Shown: piece after piece, positions 42,089 through 50,186 of the stretch
Layout of the letters: every line of letters starts with the position of its first letter
Position numbering within the stretch: position 1 is the first letter of the stretch
Source: Chitinophagaceae bacterium
Lineage (GTDB): Bacteria > Bacteroidota > Bacteroidia > Chitinophagales > Chitinophagaceae
DNA length: 64,000 nucleotides
Assembly (NCBI GenBank): GCA_947455215.1
Contig: CANGNA010000012.1
Location: 17,303 to 81,302 of the forward strand
Reading direction: 5' to 3'
Notes under the pieces: generated by a model
Told to the model about the DNA's origin: nothing
The model's database searches: none
The model's input: the letters and a program-made list of their open reading frames with translations, nothing else
Made by a program: the position numbers and the translations under genes

Positions 42089-42119
42089 AAAAAAGCGGCC
42101 CCGCAAGTGCGGGGCCGCT
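42089..42119 (-). terminator. Rho-independent terminator
   Basis: AGCGGCCCCGC / GCGGGGCCGCT, an 11-bp GC stem with a four-base loop, running into a T-run on the minus strand, 28 bases after the metalloprotease stop. Confidence 0.92.
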
Positions 42120-42146
42120 GGTATAAAACTGTTTAAAAGGTATCGA

Positions 42147-44474
42147 CTACTGGAGTACGAAAGACTTAACAGCCCTTTCGCCTTCGCTGCCCATTACCTG
42201 CATGTGGTATACGCCACGCGCCCATGTGCCTACTGCTACGGTTGTTTTACCGTTCACAGTGCCACGCCATACTGCCTGGCCTATGGCATTGTATACAATA
42301 GCTTCAACATTGCCGTTCGCTGTGCTGCTGATGTTCAGTACATCGCTGGCAGGAACAGGGAATACGTTGATCGTTTCAGCAAAATTGTTCACATTGCTTA
42401 CGGCAGATATGCCATTGTTAGTTACCGTAAAGTTAGATTTGTTAACATTGAAGAACACGTTTCCGCTACCCTTTACTTTGAAGCGGCACGTGCTCGACGT
42501 AGCTGCAGGGTTTGGAAGGGTGACCGTGGCCGATCCATTATTAGGGAACGTACCGAGGTTGTAAGGCCATGTAGTGCCGCCGTCTTTCGACATGTAGATA
42601 ACCACGTTAGCAGCGTTAACCGGTGCCGCGTTAGAACCTACTACATCCCAGGTAACTGTCTGCGTGCTGCCGCCAGTGTAAGACAGGCCTGTAGTACCTT
42701 GGCTGGTAACCTTGAAGCCGGTGCGTGTAGATGTCTGTACTGCATCCAGGTGGATGGTATCGTCAGGGAACAGGAAGCAACCATAGCCGTTCAGGAAGTT
42801 GCGAACGGTAAGCTTGAAGGTAAGGAAGCGGGCAGTATCCGGAGCTTTTTCGCCCTGGTTGCCTTCAGTACCTGCGTCGCTCAGTGTGCCTGCCAGTACC
42901 TTGCTCATGCGCGGGAATACGCGTGTTTCGGTATACACCGGGAACCATGAACGGAAGATAGGACCCTTAACATATGTATTCACAAACCTTGAGCTGGCAG
43001 AACCTGTTGCTGCACCCTTGTTCCACTGTTCCCAGCAATACTGTGTAGCAGTATCGGCAACAGAGTCAACAGCTGTAGGAGAAGTGAGCTCGAACGGTGT
43101 TTTGTAAGGGATAGAATAAGAAGTAGAGAAAGTAGCCAGGGAAACCAGCTTGTTACCTGTAAGGGTAGTTGATGCGCAGGTATTCTCTGTAGTTACCAGT
43201 TTGCCCTGTATCTGCACCAGGCTTGATGCGTGGAAGTAGGCTTCGCTGTGCATAGCCAGGTCATCAGGAGAGCAGATGCCGGCATAAGCCATAATGGTAG
43301 TACCGCTACCTGGTTCGTATGCGTAGTTAGCTACAGCGTTTGTCTGGCAGCTACCATCGTAGTTGTTGGCAAAAGTATGCTCAGATCCAAATTCGTGGCC
43401 CATTTCGTGTGCTACGTAGTCGATATCATAACCATCGCCAGTGGGAGAAGGAGAACCTGTACAGCTGCTGGCTTTGCTACCATTGGTACAAACAACGCCC
43501 AGGTAAGATACGCCACCACCGCCGGTAGTGAACACGTGACCTACGTCGTAGTTGGCCGATGTGATACGGGAGTCAGCAGTTGTCTGGTTCTGAGACAGGC
43601 AAGCGCCACCATTGTTGTCAATAGAGTTGAACGGATCGTTACCGTTGAGTGCATCAGGGTGTTTACGCCAGATGATCACTGTATCGTTGGCAACAATGTT
43701 CATGTGCACAGAGAACTCGCGCTCATAAACACCGTTCACACGATTCATCGTAGTGGTCATTTTAGACAAGCACTGCGCAAAAGTAGGGTTGGTGCTACCT
43801 GTAGCTGCCTGGGTGTAGAAGTGGTCGGCAGTAAGTGCCAGCCTGTAGTTCTTGCGGTACCAGCCGTTACCGGTACGCTGCGCCAGCTTAGGCAGGCTCT
43901 TGGCAATGTCTGTATTCATTGCTTCGCCAGCCAGGCTCTCATCGTTATGGCCTTTGAATTCGCAACGCATGCGCTGCTCAGCCGTGCGTACTTCGTCCTT
44001 CTTGTAGTGCGCAAAGTAATAGCCGTCGTGGTAATTATCGTAAGGGTCAACAAAAGAGGTGTTCTCGCCATCAAATATCATTGCGTGGAAGCCGTAAGTG
44101 GTAAAGTCCAGCTTGGCAGTAACACGTGCATCACCCACAGCAGTACCGGTAAAGGTCTTGATGTCGGGGTACTGCATACCCAGTGGTTCCTCCATCATCG
44201 GATCCTGCCATACCGTGAAGTTGCGGTAAGTACCATCCGGCATAGGCAGTTCTACGATCATACCATCTTTAGGATCGGTAGATAGCGACATCATCTGTGC
44301 CTTGAGCCATGGCTCGTTAAGTGTTAATACGAGGTAATCCTTCGGGTGGAACACCATCAACTTTTCTGAAGGTGCACTGGCCTTTGGCACCTGGTTCCAC
44401 AGGCTGCCTGCAAAGCTGGCACCTGCGCTCAGAAATGAAGCCGCGAGGGCTGATAAAGTAAATAATTTCTTCAT
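42147..44474 (-). CDS. Secreted reprolysin-like metalloprotease with type A T9SS tail
   Basis: 775 residues. Signal peptide (about 1-22, SFLSAGASFAG), an N-terminal prodomain-like part, then a zinc metalloprotease domain whose motif HEMGHEFGSEH (HExxHxxGxxH, about residues 355-365) is of the metzincin type; MAYAGIC a few dozen residues later fits the Met-turn. The domain resembles the reprolysin-family M12B-like proteases of Bacteroidota. After a beta-rich segment (a ..TGGSTQTVTWDVVGSN.. domain) the last 75 residues are a Por sorting domain (VFPVPASDVLNISST ... VYNAIGQAVWRG ... ARGVYHMQV ... AVKSFVLQ). It should be exported by the type IX system and degrade external protein. Substrate unknown. 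Confidence 0.9.
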   Translation of the reverse strand: MKKLFTLSALAASFLSAGASFAGSLWNQVPKASAPSEKLMVFHPKDYLVLTLNEPWLKAQMMSLSTDPKDGMIVELPMPDGTYRNFTVWQDPMMEEPLGMQYPDIKTFTGTAVGDARVTAKLDFTTYGFHAMIFDGENTSFVDPYDNYHDGYYFAHYKKDEVRTAEQRMRCEFKGHNDESLAGEAMNTDIAKSLPKLAQRTGNGWYRKNYRLALTADHFYTQAATGSTNPTFAQCLSKMTTTMNRVNGVYEREFSVHMNIVANDTVIIWRKHPDALNGNDPFNSIDNNGGACLSQNQTTADSRITSANYDVGHVFTTGGGGVSYLGVVCTNGSKASSCTGSPSPTGDGYDIDYVAHEMGHEFGSEHTFANNYDGSCQTNAVANYAYEPGSGTTIMAYAGICSPDDLAMHSEAYFHASSLVQIQGKLVTTENTCASTTLTGNKLVSLATFSTSYSIPYKTPFELTSPTAVDSVADTATQYCWEQWNKGAATGSASSRFVNTYVKGPIFRSWFPVYTETRVFPRMSKVLAGTLSDAGTEGNQGEKAPDTARFLTFKLTVRNFLNGYGCFLFPDDTIHLDAVQTSTRTGFKVTSQGTTGLSYTGGSTQTVTWDVVGSNAAPVNAANVVIYMSKDGGTTWPYNLGTFPNNGSATVTLPNPAATSSTCRFKVKGSGNVFFNVNKSNFTVTNNGISAVSNVNNFAETINVFPVPASDVLNISSTANGNVEAIVYNAIGQAVWRGTVNGKTTVAVGTWARGVYHMQVMGSEGERAVKSFVLQ

Positions 44475-44589
44475 TTTGTTTGGTTGTGTAATAATAACTT
44501 ACTTTAAATGACTGTTAAAAAATGGTTTTTGATGAAGAGGCCACGCAATATACCTATTATTGTTGGAACTAAAATTATCGAATACTGAC

Positions 44590-44597
44590 TAAATTTG
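44590..44597 (+). promoter_or_regulatory. TAnnTTTG promoter element before tsaE
   Basis: TAAATTTG, 39 bases before the tsaE start. TTG triplets at 44560 and 44563 are 24-27 bases away, longer than the usual spacing. Confidence 0.45.
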
Positions 44598-44636
44598 TAA
44601 TAAATATCACCTCTTTTGGGGTGAAATATTTAAAAT

Positions 44637-45095
44637 ATGACAGAGAACATACTCGACCGTATATATACTTTAACTGATATAGAACTTGTTGTAAATGAAC
44701 TATGGAGCCTGATATCTCCCTATTCGGTGATTACTTTTAGTGGCGAAATGGGCGCAGGCAAGACCACCTTCATTCATCATCTGTGCGATATGCTGCAGGT
44801 GCCCGATGCTGTGAGCAGCCCCACTTTTGCCATCATCAACGAATATCATTTTAACGCAGCAGGCCGGGATAATATTATATACCATATGGACTGGTACCGG
44901 ATAAAAAGCGAGGAGGAATTGATGGCCGCCGGTATAGAAGACTGTATGCTGCAGGCTGTGAAAGACAAAAATTACTGTTTTATAGAGTGGCCGGAACAAG
45001 CGCCGGGCATGATACCCAAGCCTTACGCACAGGTGAAGATAGCCGTGCTGGATGAACATACCCGCCAAATGAAGGTGGCAATTGTAACCAAATAA
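44637..45095 (+). CDS. tsaE: tRNA threonylcarbamoyladenosine biosynthesis ATPase TsaE
   Basis: 152 residues. P-loop ATPase needed, with TsaB, TsaC and TsaD, to make t6A37 in ANN-decoding tRNAs. Walker A is SGEMGAGKTTFIHHL (about residues 36-50), followed by VSSPTFAIINEY, the family signature around the switch I Thr, and HMDWYRIKSEEEL with the conserved D-x-Y-R. ENY/CFIEWPEQAPGMIP is the typical late motif. It stands alone, with metalloprotease divergently upstream and lspA 110 bases downstream. Confidence 0.95.
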   Translation: MTENILDRIYTLTDIELVVNELWSLISPYSVITFSGEMGAGKTTFIHHLCDMLQVPDAVSSPTFAIINEYHFNAAGRDNIIYHMDWYRIKSEEELMAAGIEDCMLQAVKDKNYCFIEWPEQAPGMIPKPYAQVKIAVLDEHTRQMKVAIVTK

Positions 45096-45174
45096 TAGGC
45101 GGCCACCCATCTGTATTAGAAATATATTAACTATTGTATAAGAGCGCTGCACCTGTGTGTGGCTGAGTTTACAT

Positions 45175-45182
45175 TATATTTG
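45175..45182 (+). promoter_or_regulatory. TAnnTTTG promoter element before lspA
   Basis: TATATTTG, exact consensus, ending 23 bases before the TTG start of lspA. No TTG is seen at the -33 spacing. Confidence 0.5.
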
Positions 45183-45205
45183 CGCCAAATCAAGCATCAA
45201 TTATT

Positions 45206-45901
45206 TTGAAATATCGTAGTGCTATACTGTTAATACTGCTCATTATTGTACTGGACCAGGTAATGAAGATCTACATAAAGACCCATTTTGTGAACGGGGA
45301 TGATGTGAAGATATTAGGGGGCTGGTTCCGGCTGCATTTTATTGAGAATGAGGGCATGGCCTACGGGCTGAAGATCAGCGAGTCGGTTATCGGTAAGCTG
45401 ATCCTGTCCACCTTCAGGCTGATAGCAGTTATTTTTGGTTTTTACCTGCTGAAACAGCTGGTGCAGAAGGGCTACAAAACGGGTGTCATCATCTGCGGAT
45501 CGCTGATACTGGCGGGCGCTATGGGCAATCTGATAGACAGCCTTTTTTACGGCGAGATATTTTCTGACAGTCCTTATTCCTGCTTTTCGGGCTACTACGA
45601 GAGCCTGAGCAGCATGATGGCCAACCACAACCGCGATGCTGTGGCCCATTTTACCAGCTATGGGCACGGGTACGGTAAGTTTTTGCAGGGTAAGGTGGTG
45701 GATATGCTGTACTTTCCGCTGGTAGATACTACTATGCCCAAGTGGGTGCCTTTTTTGGGTGGTAAGCCGTTTGTATTCTTTGAGCCGGTATTCAATATTG
45801 CTGATGCTGCTATATCTGTAGGTGTGGTGGTGTTGGTATTGTTCCAGAAGAGCCTGTTAACTAAAAAGACGCCGGTACCGGAGGCCGCACCCCAGATATG
45901 A
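45206..45901 (+). CDS. lspA: Lipoprotein signal peptidase (signal peptidase II)
   Basis: 231 residues, against about 165 in E. coli. It cleaves prolipoproteins before the lipidated Cys in the inner membrane. Four membrane helices are visible. Motifs: IVLDQVMKIYIKTHF (first helix), ENEGMAYGL, GNLIDSLFYG, then catalytic Asp in GKVVDMLYF (about residue 164) and in FNIADAAIS (about 199). The extra 60 residues between GNLID and GKVVD (FSDSPYSCFSGYYESLSSMM...) are the Bacteroidota insertion. TTG at 45206 is the only start giving the complete first helix. Its stop overlaps zapA by four bases. Confidence 0.95.
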   Translation: MKYRSAILLILLIIVLDQVMKIYIKTHFVNGDDVKILGGWFRLHFIENEGMAYGLKISESVIGKLILSTFRLIAVIFGFYLLKQLVQKGYKTGVIICGSLILAGAMGNLIDSLFYGEIFSDSPYSCFSGYYESLSSMMANHNRDAVAHFTSYGHGYGKFLQGKVVDMLYFPLVDTTMPKWVPFLGGKPFVFFEPVFNIADAAISVGVVVLVLFQKSLLTKKTPVPEAAPQI

Positions 45902-46179
45902 GCCAGGAAGAACTGATGCCCATTAATGTATGGCTGTCGGGCCGCAGCTACAGGCTGCGCATAAAGCCAGAAGAAGAAGAGGCAGTACGCAAAGCGGTAA
46001 AAGTGGCCGACGATAAAATAGCCGAAATGCGCCTGAGCTACCCCGGCGACGTGCAGGACTTTATGGCCATGACCATCTTATCTTACGCGGCCGATACAGC
46101 TGTAGAAGCAATGGCCAATCCGCTGGTGCAGGAAGAATTGAAAAAGCTGGCAGACAGGATAGATAAGCTGATAGCATAG
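45898..46179 (+). CDS. zapA: Cell division protein ZapA-like
   Basis: 93 residues, normal for ZapA. It promotes FtsZ bundling at the Z-ring. The start INVWLSGRSYRLRIKPEEEEAVRKAVKVADDKIAEMRLSY matches the N-terminal beta-hairpin and helix of the family, and the DVQDFMAMTILSYAADTA segment leads into the C-terminal coiled coil. Its ATG overlaps the lspA stop in ATGA, so translation is coupled. In many bacteria a structured RNA follows zapA, which makes the next intergenic region notable. Confidence 0.85.
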   Translation: MSQEELMPINVWLSGRSYRLRIKPEEEEAVRKAVKVADDKIAEMRLSYPGDVQDFMAMTILSYAADTAVEAMANPLVQEELKKLADRIDKLIA

Positions 46180-46250
46180 CCGGTGGACGGCCTGCCTGAT
46201 CGCCTTACTGAGTGGGGCTCATATCAATGTCTGCCACATCTCAAAATCAA

Positions 46251-46391
46251 TTATAAGTACGTTATAAAGTTTGTAGCCATCTATTACAGGGGGCACTGTA
46301 CAATTGCCTGTGTGCTGGCAGCTTTTGGTATCACCACGATTTACACATAAAAGAATAGTGCTTAAAAGTTTAGGCTACAGCTATAGTATAA
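46251..46391 (+). ncRNA. Possible structured RNA between zapA and metK (6S RNA candidate)
   Basis: The 287-base gap holds no ORF. An outer stem is possible: TGTAGCC (46272-46278) with GGCTACA (46373-46379), flanked by TTATA (46262-46266) with TATAA (46387-46391). Inside it ACAGG(GG)GCA pairs with TGCCTGT around CTGTACAAT (46286-46311). This open-bulge rod of about 130 bases, next to zapA, recalls 6S RNA, which follows zapA in many genomes. It is a guess from pairing and position; I do not see a 6S consensus sequence. Confidence 0.3.
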
Positions 46392-46407
46392 TAAACCTAA
46401 CAATTCA

Positions 46408-46415
46408 TACATTTG
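46408..46415 (+). promoter_or_regulatory. TAnnTTTG promoter element before metK
   Basis: TACATTTG, 51 bases before the metK start, followed by a small CGCC-TGAG-GGCG hairpin in the leader. A SAM riboswitch is not visible. Confidence 0.5.
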
Positions 46416-46466
46416 TCCGCCGCCTGAGGGCGACACTATTTTTTCATTAAAAAATCTGAATCAGAA

Positions 46467-47720
46467 ATGCCTTATTTATTCACTTCAGAGTCTGTATCGG
46501 AAGGGCACCCGGATAAAGTAGCCGACCAGATATCGGACGCATTGGTTGATAACTTTCTTGCATGGGACCCACAGTCTAAAATTGCCTGCGAAACGCTTGT
46601 GACCACAGGCCAGGTAGTATTGGCAGGTGAGGTAAAGTGCAGCACTTATATTGACGTGCAGTCTATTGCGCGCGAGGTGATCGCCCGTATCGGATACACC
46701 AAGAGCGAATACATGTTCGAAGCTAACTCTTGTGGTGTGTTGAGCGCCATACACGAGCAGTCGCCAGATATTAACCAGGGTGTAGATAAGAAAAATAAGG
46801 AAGAACAAGGCGCTGGTGATCAGGGTATGATGTTTGGTTATGCGACCAACGAAACGGATAACTACATGCCATTGGCGCTGGACCTGGCGCATAACCTGCT
46901 GCTGCAGCTGAGCGCTATACGCAGGGAAGGTAAGCAGATGAAGTATCTGCGTCCCGATGCCAAGAGCCAGGTGACATTGGAGTACAGCGATGATAACAGG
47001 CCTGTACGTATCGATGCGATAGTGATCAGCACCCAGCATGATGATTTTGCTGAAGAAAAAGCCATGCAGGATCGTATTGCCAAGGATGTAAAGACCATCC
47101 TGATACCACGTGTCATCAAGAGCTATCCGCAGTACAAGCACCTGTTCAATAACAATATCAAGTATCACATCAACCCAACGGGTAAGTTTGTGATCGGTGG
47201 TCCGCACGGCGATACCGGTTTGACAGGCCGTAAGATAATAGTAGATACGTATGGTGGTAAGGGTGCACATGGTGGTGGCGCCTTCTCCGGTAAAGATCCG
47301 AGCAAGGTTGACCGTTCTGCAGCCTACGCTACGCGCCACATAGCCAAGAACCTGGTGGCAGCGGGTGTATGCGACGAAGTACTGGTACAGGTATCTTACG
47401 CTATTGGTGTAGCTAAGCCAACCAGTATATTTGTAGATACCAAGGGTACCGCGAAAGTGGATATGACTGATGGCGAGATCAGCGAGATAGTACAAGAAGT
47501 ATTTGACATGCGTCCTTACTTCATCGAAGAGCGCCTGAAGCTGCGCCAGCCAATGTATAGCGAGTGTGCTGCGTATGGCCACATGGGCAGGGTACCTGAA
47601 ACAGTGACCAAAGAATTTAAGGCTGCGGATGGCAAAACCAAAAAGGTAAAGGTAGAACTGTTTACATGGGAGAAGCTGGACTATGTTGCCAAGGTGAAGA
47701 AAGCTTTTAAGCTGAAGTAA
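46467..47720 (+). CDS. metK: S-adenosylmethionine synthetase
   Basis: 417 residues, somewhat longer than the usual 380-400. Makes SAM from methionine and ATP. Motifs: [20 protein letters not shown] (ATP and Met binding), [12 protein letters not shown], and the P-loop-like [19 protein letters not shown]; acidic metal ligands are intact. The C-terminus carries extra Lys-rich residues ([23 protein letters not shown]). Its promoter element is at 46408. A hairpin at 47883 ends the transcript. Confidence 0.98.
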   Translation: MPYLFTSESVSEGHPDKVADQISDALVDNFLAWDPQSKIACETLVTTGQVVLAGEVKCSTYIDVQSIAREVIARIGYTKSEYMFEANSCGVLSAIHEQSPDINQGVDKKNKEEQGAGDQGMMFGYATNETDNYMPLALDLAHNLLLQLSAIRREGKQMKYLRPDAKSQVTLEYSDDNRPVRIDAIVISTQHDDFAEEKAMQDRIAKDVKTILIPRVIKSYPQYKHLFNNNIKYHINPTGKFVIGGPHGDTGLTGRKIIVDTYGGKGAHGGGAFSGKDPSKVDRSAAYATRHIAKNLVAAGVCDEVLVQVSYAIGVAKPTSIFVDTKGTAKVDMTDGEISEIVQEVFDMRPYFIEERLKLRQPMYSECAAYGHMGRVPETVTKEFKAADGKTKKVKVELFTWEKLDYVAKVKKAFKLK

Positions 47721-47730
47721 GCCTCTGTAG

Positions 47731-47801
47731 TGTCACGCAAAGCACGCTAAGAAGTTTCGCAAAGAGCGCAAAGGTATCTTAGGCAGGCAGAGGGCGCAAA
47801 G
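47731..47801 (+). repeat. GCAAAG-type dispersed repeat
   Basis: GTCACGCAAAGCACGCTAAG, TTTCGCAAAGAGCGCAAAGG and GGGCGCAAAGTCC units in the metK 3' flank. The same family appears at 36850-36930 in the other orientation. Confidence 0.75.
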
Positions 47802-47882
47802 TCCTATTTGTTTTAACCCCGACTCTAAAGGGAGGTGTTATGTAAATGTAGTTTTGAAATAAACGATCAAGATAGATTTTGA

Positions 47883-47913
47883 CAAAGCGGGGTGCAGATG
47901 CATCCCGCTTTTG
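47883..47913 (+). terminator. Terminator after metK
   Basis: CAAAGCGGG-g-TGCA with TGCA-t-CCCGCTTTTG around a two-base loop, then TTTTG. It lies 160 bases after metK, just beyond the GCAAAG repeat, and ends before the promoter of the ABC genes. Confidence 0.75.
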
Positions 47914-47950
47914 TTTTGTGGATATGGTTCGGTTTTTGCGGTGTTACTCC

Positions 47951-47958
47951 TACATTTG
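47951..47958 (+). promoter_or_regulatory. TAnnTTTG promoter element before the ABC genes
   Basis: TACATTTG ends 7 bases before the ATG at 47966, implying a very short or absent leader. It supports that start over an upstream one inside the metK terminator. Confidence 0.5.
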
Positions 47959-47965
47959 TTTTAGT

Positions 47966-48610
47966 ATGCAGTTATCTGTTAGCGGTTTGATGCCTGTGCC
48001 CTTGCGGGAACGTGTGGAGGGCAGAACATCGGGGTTGTGGCTCCGCGATCTTGTGTTGCAGGGCGATGAATATGTATTTGTAAAGGCACCATCCGGTACG
48101 GGTAAGACCACGCTGATACATATGCTCTATGGCATCCGTGGTGATTATGAGGGTGCCATGCAGTGGGACGGCCAGGTAATGCGTAGTATGAATGCCGGTG
48201 CACTGGCTGCTTTACGGGCGGGCAAACTGAGCGTTATCTTCCAGGACATGCGGTTGTTCCCGGAGTTGACGGCCTGGGAGAACCTGGAGATAAAAAGACA
48301 ATTGACCGATACTGTAGATGAAGCAACAGTGAAGGGTTGGATGCAGCGGCTGGGTATCGGTAATAAAAGTGCATCAAGAGCAGCCACGCTTTCTTACGGC
48401 GAGCAACAGAGAGTAGCCATAATAAGGGCATTGCTGCAGCCATTTGAGTGGTTGCTGATGGATGAACCGTTCAGCCACCTGGACAATGAAAATAAGGCAA
48501 AAGCAGCACAGCTGGTGCTAGAAGTGGTAAAGCAGCGCAATGCAGGGCTGCTGCTGGCAGATCTTGATGACAACAATTATTTCCCATACACGCAAACCAT
48601 AGACCTGTGA
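47966..48610 (+). CDS. ABC transporter ATP-binding protein (LolD-like)
   Basis: 214 residues from the ATG at 47966. Walker A APSGTGKTT (about 42-50), Q-loop VIFQDMRLFPELT, signature LSYGEQQRVAIIRAL (LSYGE in place of LSGGQ, about 141), Walker B WLLMDEPFSHLD (about 159-170). The usual switch His is absent: the strand after the D-loop reads GLLLADLDDNNYF, where vvTHD is expected. It resembles LolD/FtsE-type ATPases that power FtsX-fold permeases. Its stop overlaps the permease start by one base (TGATG), so they are one unit. Because of the missing His, activity may be low or atypical. Confidence 0.88.
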   Translation: MQLSVSGLMPVPLRERVEGRTSGLWLRDLVLQGDEYVFVKAPSGTGKTTLIHMLYGIRGDYEGAMQWDGQVMRSMNAGALAALRAGKLSVIFQDMRLFPELTAWENLEIKRQLTDTVDEATVKGWMQRLGIGNKSASRAATLSYGEQQRVAIIRALLQPFEWLLMDEPFSHLDNENKAKAAQLVLEVVKQRNAGLLLADLDDNNYFPYTQTIDL

Positions 48611-49809
48611 TGAAGCAAGCGCAGAAAAGTATGCTGAAACACCTGTTGCTATATGGTACCGGCCGTGGCAGGCTTTGGGCTGCCATAGGCGCCTTGTTCG
48701 TGGGCAATTTTCTTTTGCTGGCATCGGTACTGATATGGTGGAACTTTAACGAGTTGCTCTACGGTAAAGGTGAGCATGGCGACGCCGGCAGTACCTACCT
48801 TGTAGTAGGCAAGCAAGTGACCAATACCAATGTTGGCCTTAAAGGGGGAACACTGTTTGCCGATGCAGACATAGCCGGGCTAAAACAGACGCCGCAAGTG
48901 CAGGAGGTGGGCATCATCACTTCCAATAAATTCCCGGTATGGGCTGTATTGGGCGGGCAGGTGGCTATGAGCACCGACCTGCCGCTGGAAGGTGTGCCGG
49001 ATAAATTCCTGGATCAGAAACCTACAGACTGGGACTGGAAGCCAGGACGCAGGGATGTACCGATCATCATGTCGACACAGTTCCTGGGATTGTATAATTA
49101 TGTGTTTGCACCCAGCCAGGGCTTGCCGCAGTTATCGGAATCGTCGGTGAAGATGATAGCGCTGCGGATAAAGATAGGTCCTGAAGGTAGGGCAGAGACC
49201 TACTCGGCCCACGTGGTGGGCTTTTCTGACAGGATCAACTCTGTTATAGCGCCGCAATCATTCATAGACTACGGCAATGAGCGATTTGCAGGGCAGACGG
49301 CAGGGGCGCAGCCATCGCAGCTGATACTGAAAGTGAAGGATCCATCGGACAGGCATTTTACAGACTACCTGAAAGAAAAGGGCTATAGTACCAATAACGA
49401 GAACCTGCGTTGGAGCCGCATAAGAGAAATAGTAGAAGTAGTGACCACCGCTACGGGTGTACTGGCAGTGCTACTGATGGGTATTGGCGCACTGGTATTC
49501 ATATTATTCATTGAATTGACAATAGCCAGGGCGCATGGCTCCCTGCTCTTACTGAAGGAAATCGGATATGGTCCGGGCAGTTTGAGCGGCTTTATGTTGG
49601 GCCGGTTTGTTCCACTGATAGCTGGTGTTGTGCTGGCGAGCAGTGGTGCGATAACGGTGCTGCAATATGTGGCTATGCGCCGCGCTGCCGAAAGCGGGTT
49701 GTGGTTGCATACGCTGCCTGGTTTACCAGTGTGGGTAGCCATGAGCGCCAGTACCGCTGTTTTGCTGCTGTTAGTAGTGCGGTCGGTGAGGGCAGCAATA
49801 GGCAAATAG
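48610..49809 (+). CDS. FtsX-like permease (LolC/MacB-type)
   Basis: 399 residues. Helix 1 at about 21-41 (AAIGALFVGNFLLLASVLIWW), a large extracytoplasmic domain of about 220 residues rich in beta strands (TYLVVGKQVTNTNVGLKGGT...), then three C-terminal helices (about 285-310, 330-352, 370-395) with LLLLKEIGYGPGSL between the first two. This one-plus-three layout is that of FtsX-fold permeases such as LolC/E and MacB. The cytoplasmic ATPase upstream supplies energy. Transport or extraction of lipoproteins or a secreted factor is inferred from the fold; the substrate is unknown. The downstream gene on the other strand ends one base later. Confidence 0.85.
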   Translation: MKQAQKSMLKHLLLYGTGRGRLWAAIGALFVGNFLLLASVLIWWNFNELLYGKGEHGDAGSTYLVVGKQVTNTNVGLKGGTLFADADIAGLKQTPQVQEVGIITSNKFPVWAVLGGQVAMSTDLPLEGVPDKFLDQKPTDWDWKPGRRDVPIIMSTQFLGLYNYVFAPSQGLPQLSESSVKMIALRIKIGPEGRAETYSAHVVGFSDRINSVIAPQSFIDYGNERFAGQTAGAQPSQLILKVKDPSDRHFTDYLKEKGYSTNNENLRWSRIREIVEVVTTATGVLAVLLMGIGALVFILFIELTIARAHGSLLLLKEIGYGPGSLSGFMLGRFVPLIAGVVLASSGAITVLQYVAMRRAAESGLWLHTLPGLPVWVAMSASTAVLLLLVVRSVRAAIGK

Positions 49810-50142
49810 TTATTTCTTCTTGGGCTTAGGGGCTACCAGGGTATAGGAGTGGTCTATCATTTCTTTCAATTGTTTTGTGGTAAGGGTGCCGTCAACAAGT
49901 ATAGTGTTCCAGTGTTTCTTGTTCATATGATAGCCGGGGAGTACGCTGGAGTACTGGTCGCGTAGTTCTATTGCCCTGTCGGGATCGCACTTCACATTGA
50001 ACTGCAGCGGGTCTGCATCCAGGCTCATGAGCAGGAATATCTTACCTGCTACTTTAAACACCAGTGTCTCCGGGCCGAAGGGTAGTCCTTCTTCCACATC
50101 GGCTTTTGCCAGCGCATACTCTCTTACAGACTCAACGTTCAT
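49810..50142 (-). CDS. MmcQ/YjbR family DNA-binding protein
   Basis: 110 residues, one YjbR domain. The start NVESVREYALAKADVEEGLPFGPETLVFKVAGKIFLL, the DPLQFNVKCDPDRAIELRDQY segment and YHMNKKHWNTILVDG are typical of the family, whose fold resembles a double-stranded DNA-binding beta/alpha wrap. A basic tail APKPKKK follows. Role unknown; DNA binding is known only from homologues. It is convergent with the FtsX-like gene, stops being separated by one base, and its ATG faces that of the acyltransferase gene 45 bases away. Confidence 0.93.
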   Translation of the reverse strand: MNVESVREYALAKADVEEGLPFGPETLVFKVAGKIFLLMSLDADPLQFNVKCDPDRAIELRDQYSSVLPGYHMNKKHWNTILVDGTLTTKQLKEMIDHSYTLVAPKPKKK

Positions 50143-50186
50143 ACAGCTAATTTACGGTATTACTTTGTACCTTGGCAGTGCGGTAT

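Noticed and set aside
43230..44285. A 351-codon plus-strand frame opposite the metalloprotease
   Set aside because: Antisense to an intact protease gene with signal peptide, zinc site and sorting tail.
46200..46466. SAM riboswitch before metK
   Set aside because: No SAM-I, SAM-II or SMK-type conserved core is visible, and the likely promoter lies downstream of the paired region.
46485..47582. A 365-codon minus-strand frame opposite metK
   Set aside because: Shadow of metK codon usage; metK is complete and certain.
47879..47965. Longer start for the ABC ATPase
   Set aside because: The extension overlaps the metK terminator and the TACATTTG promoter element.
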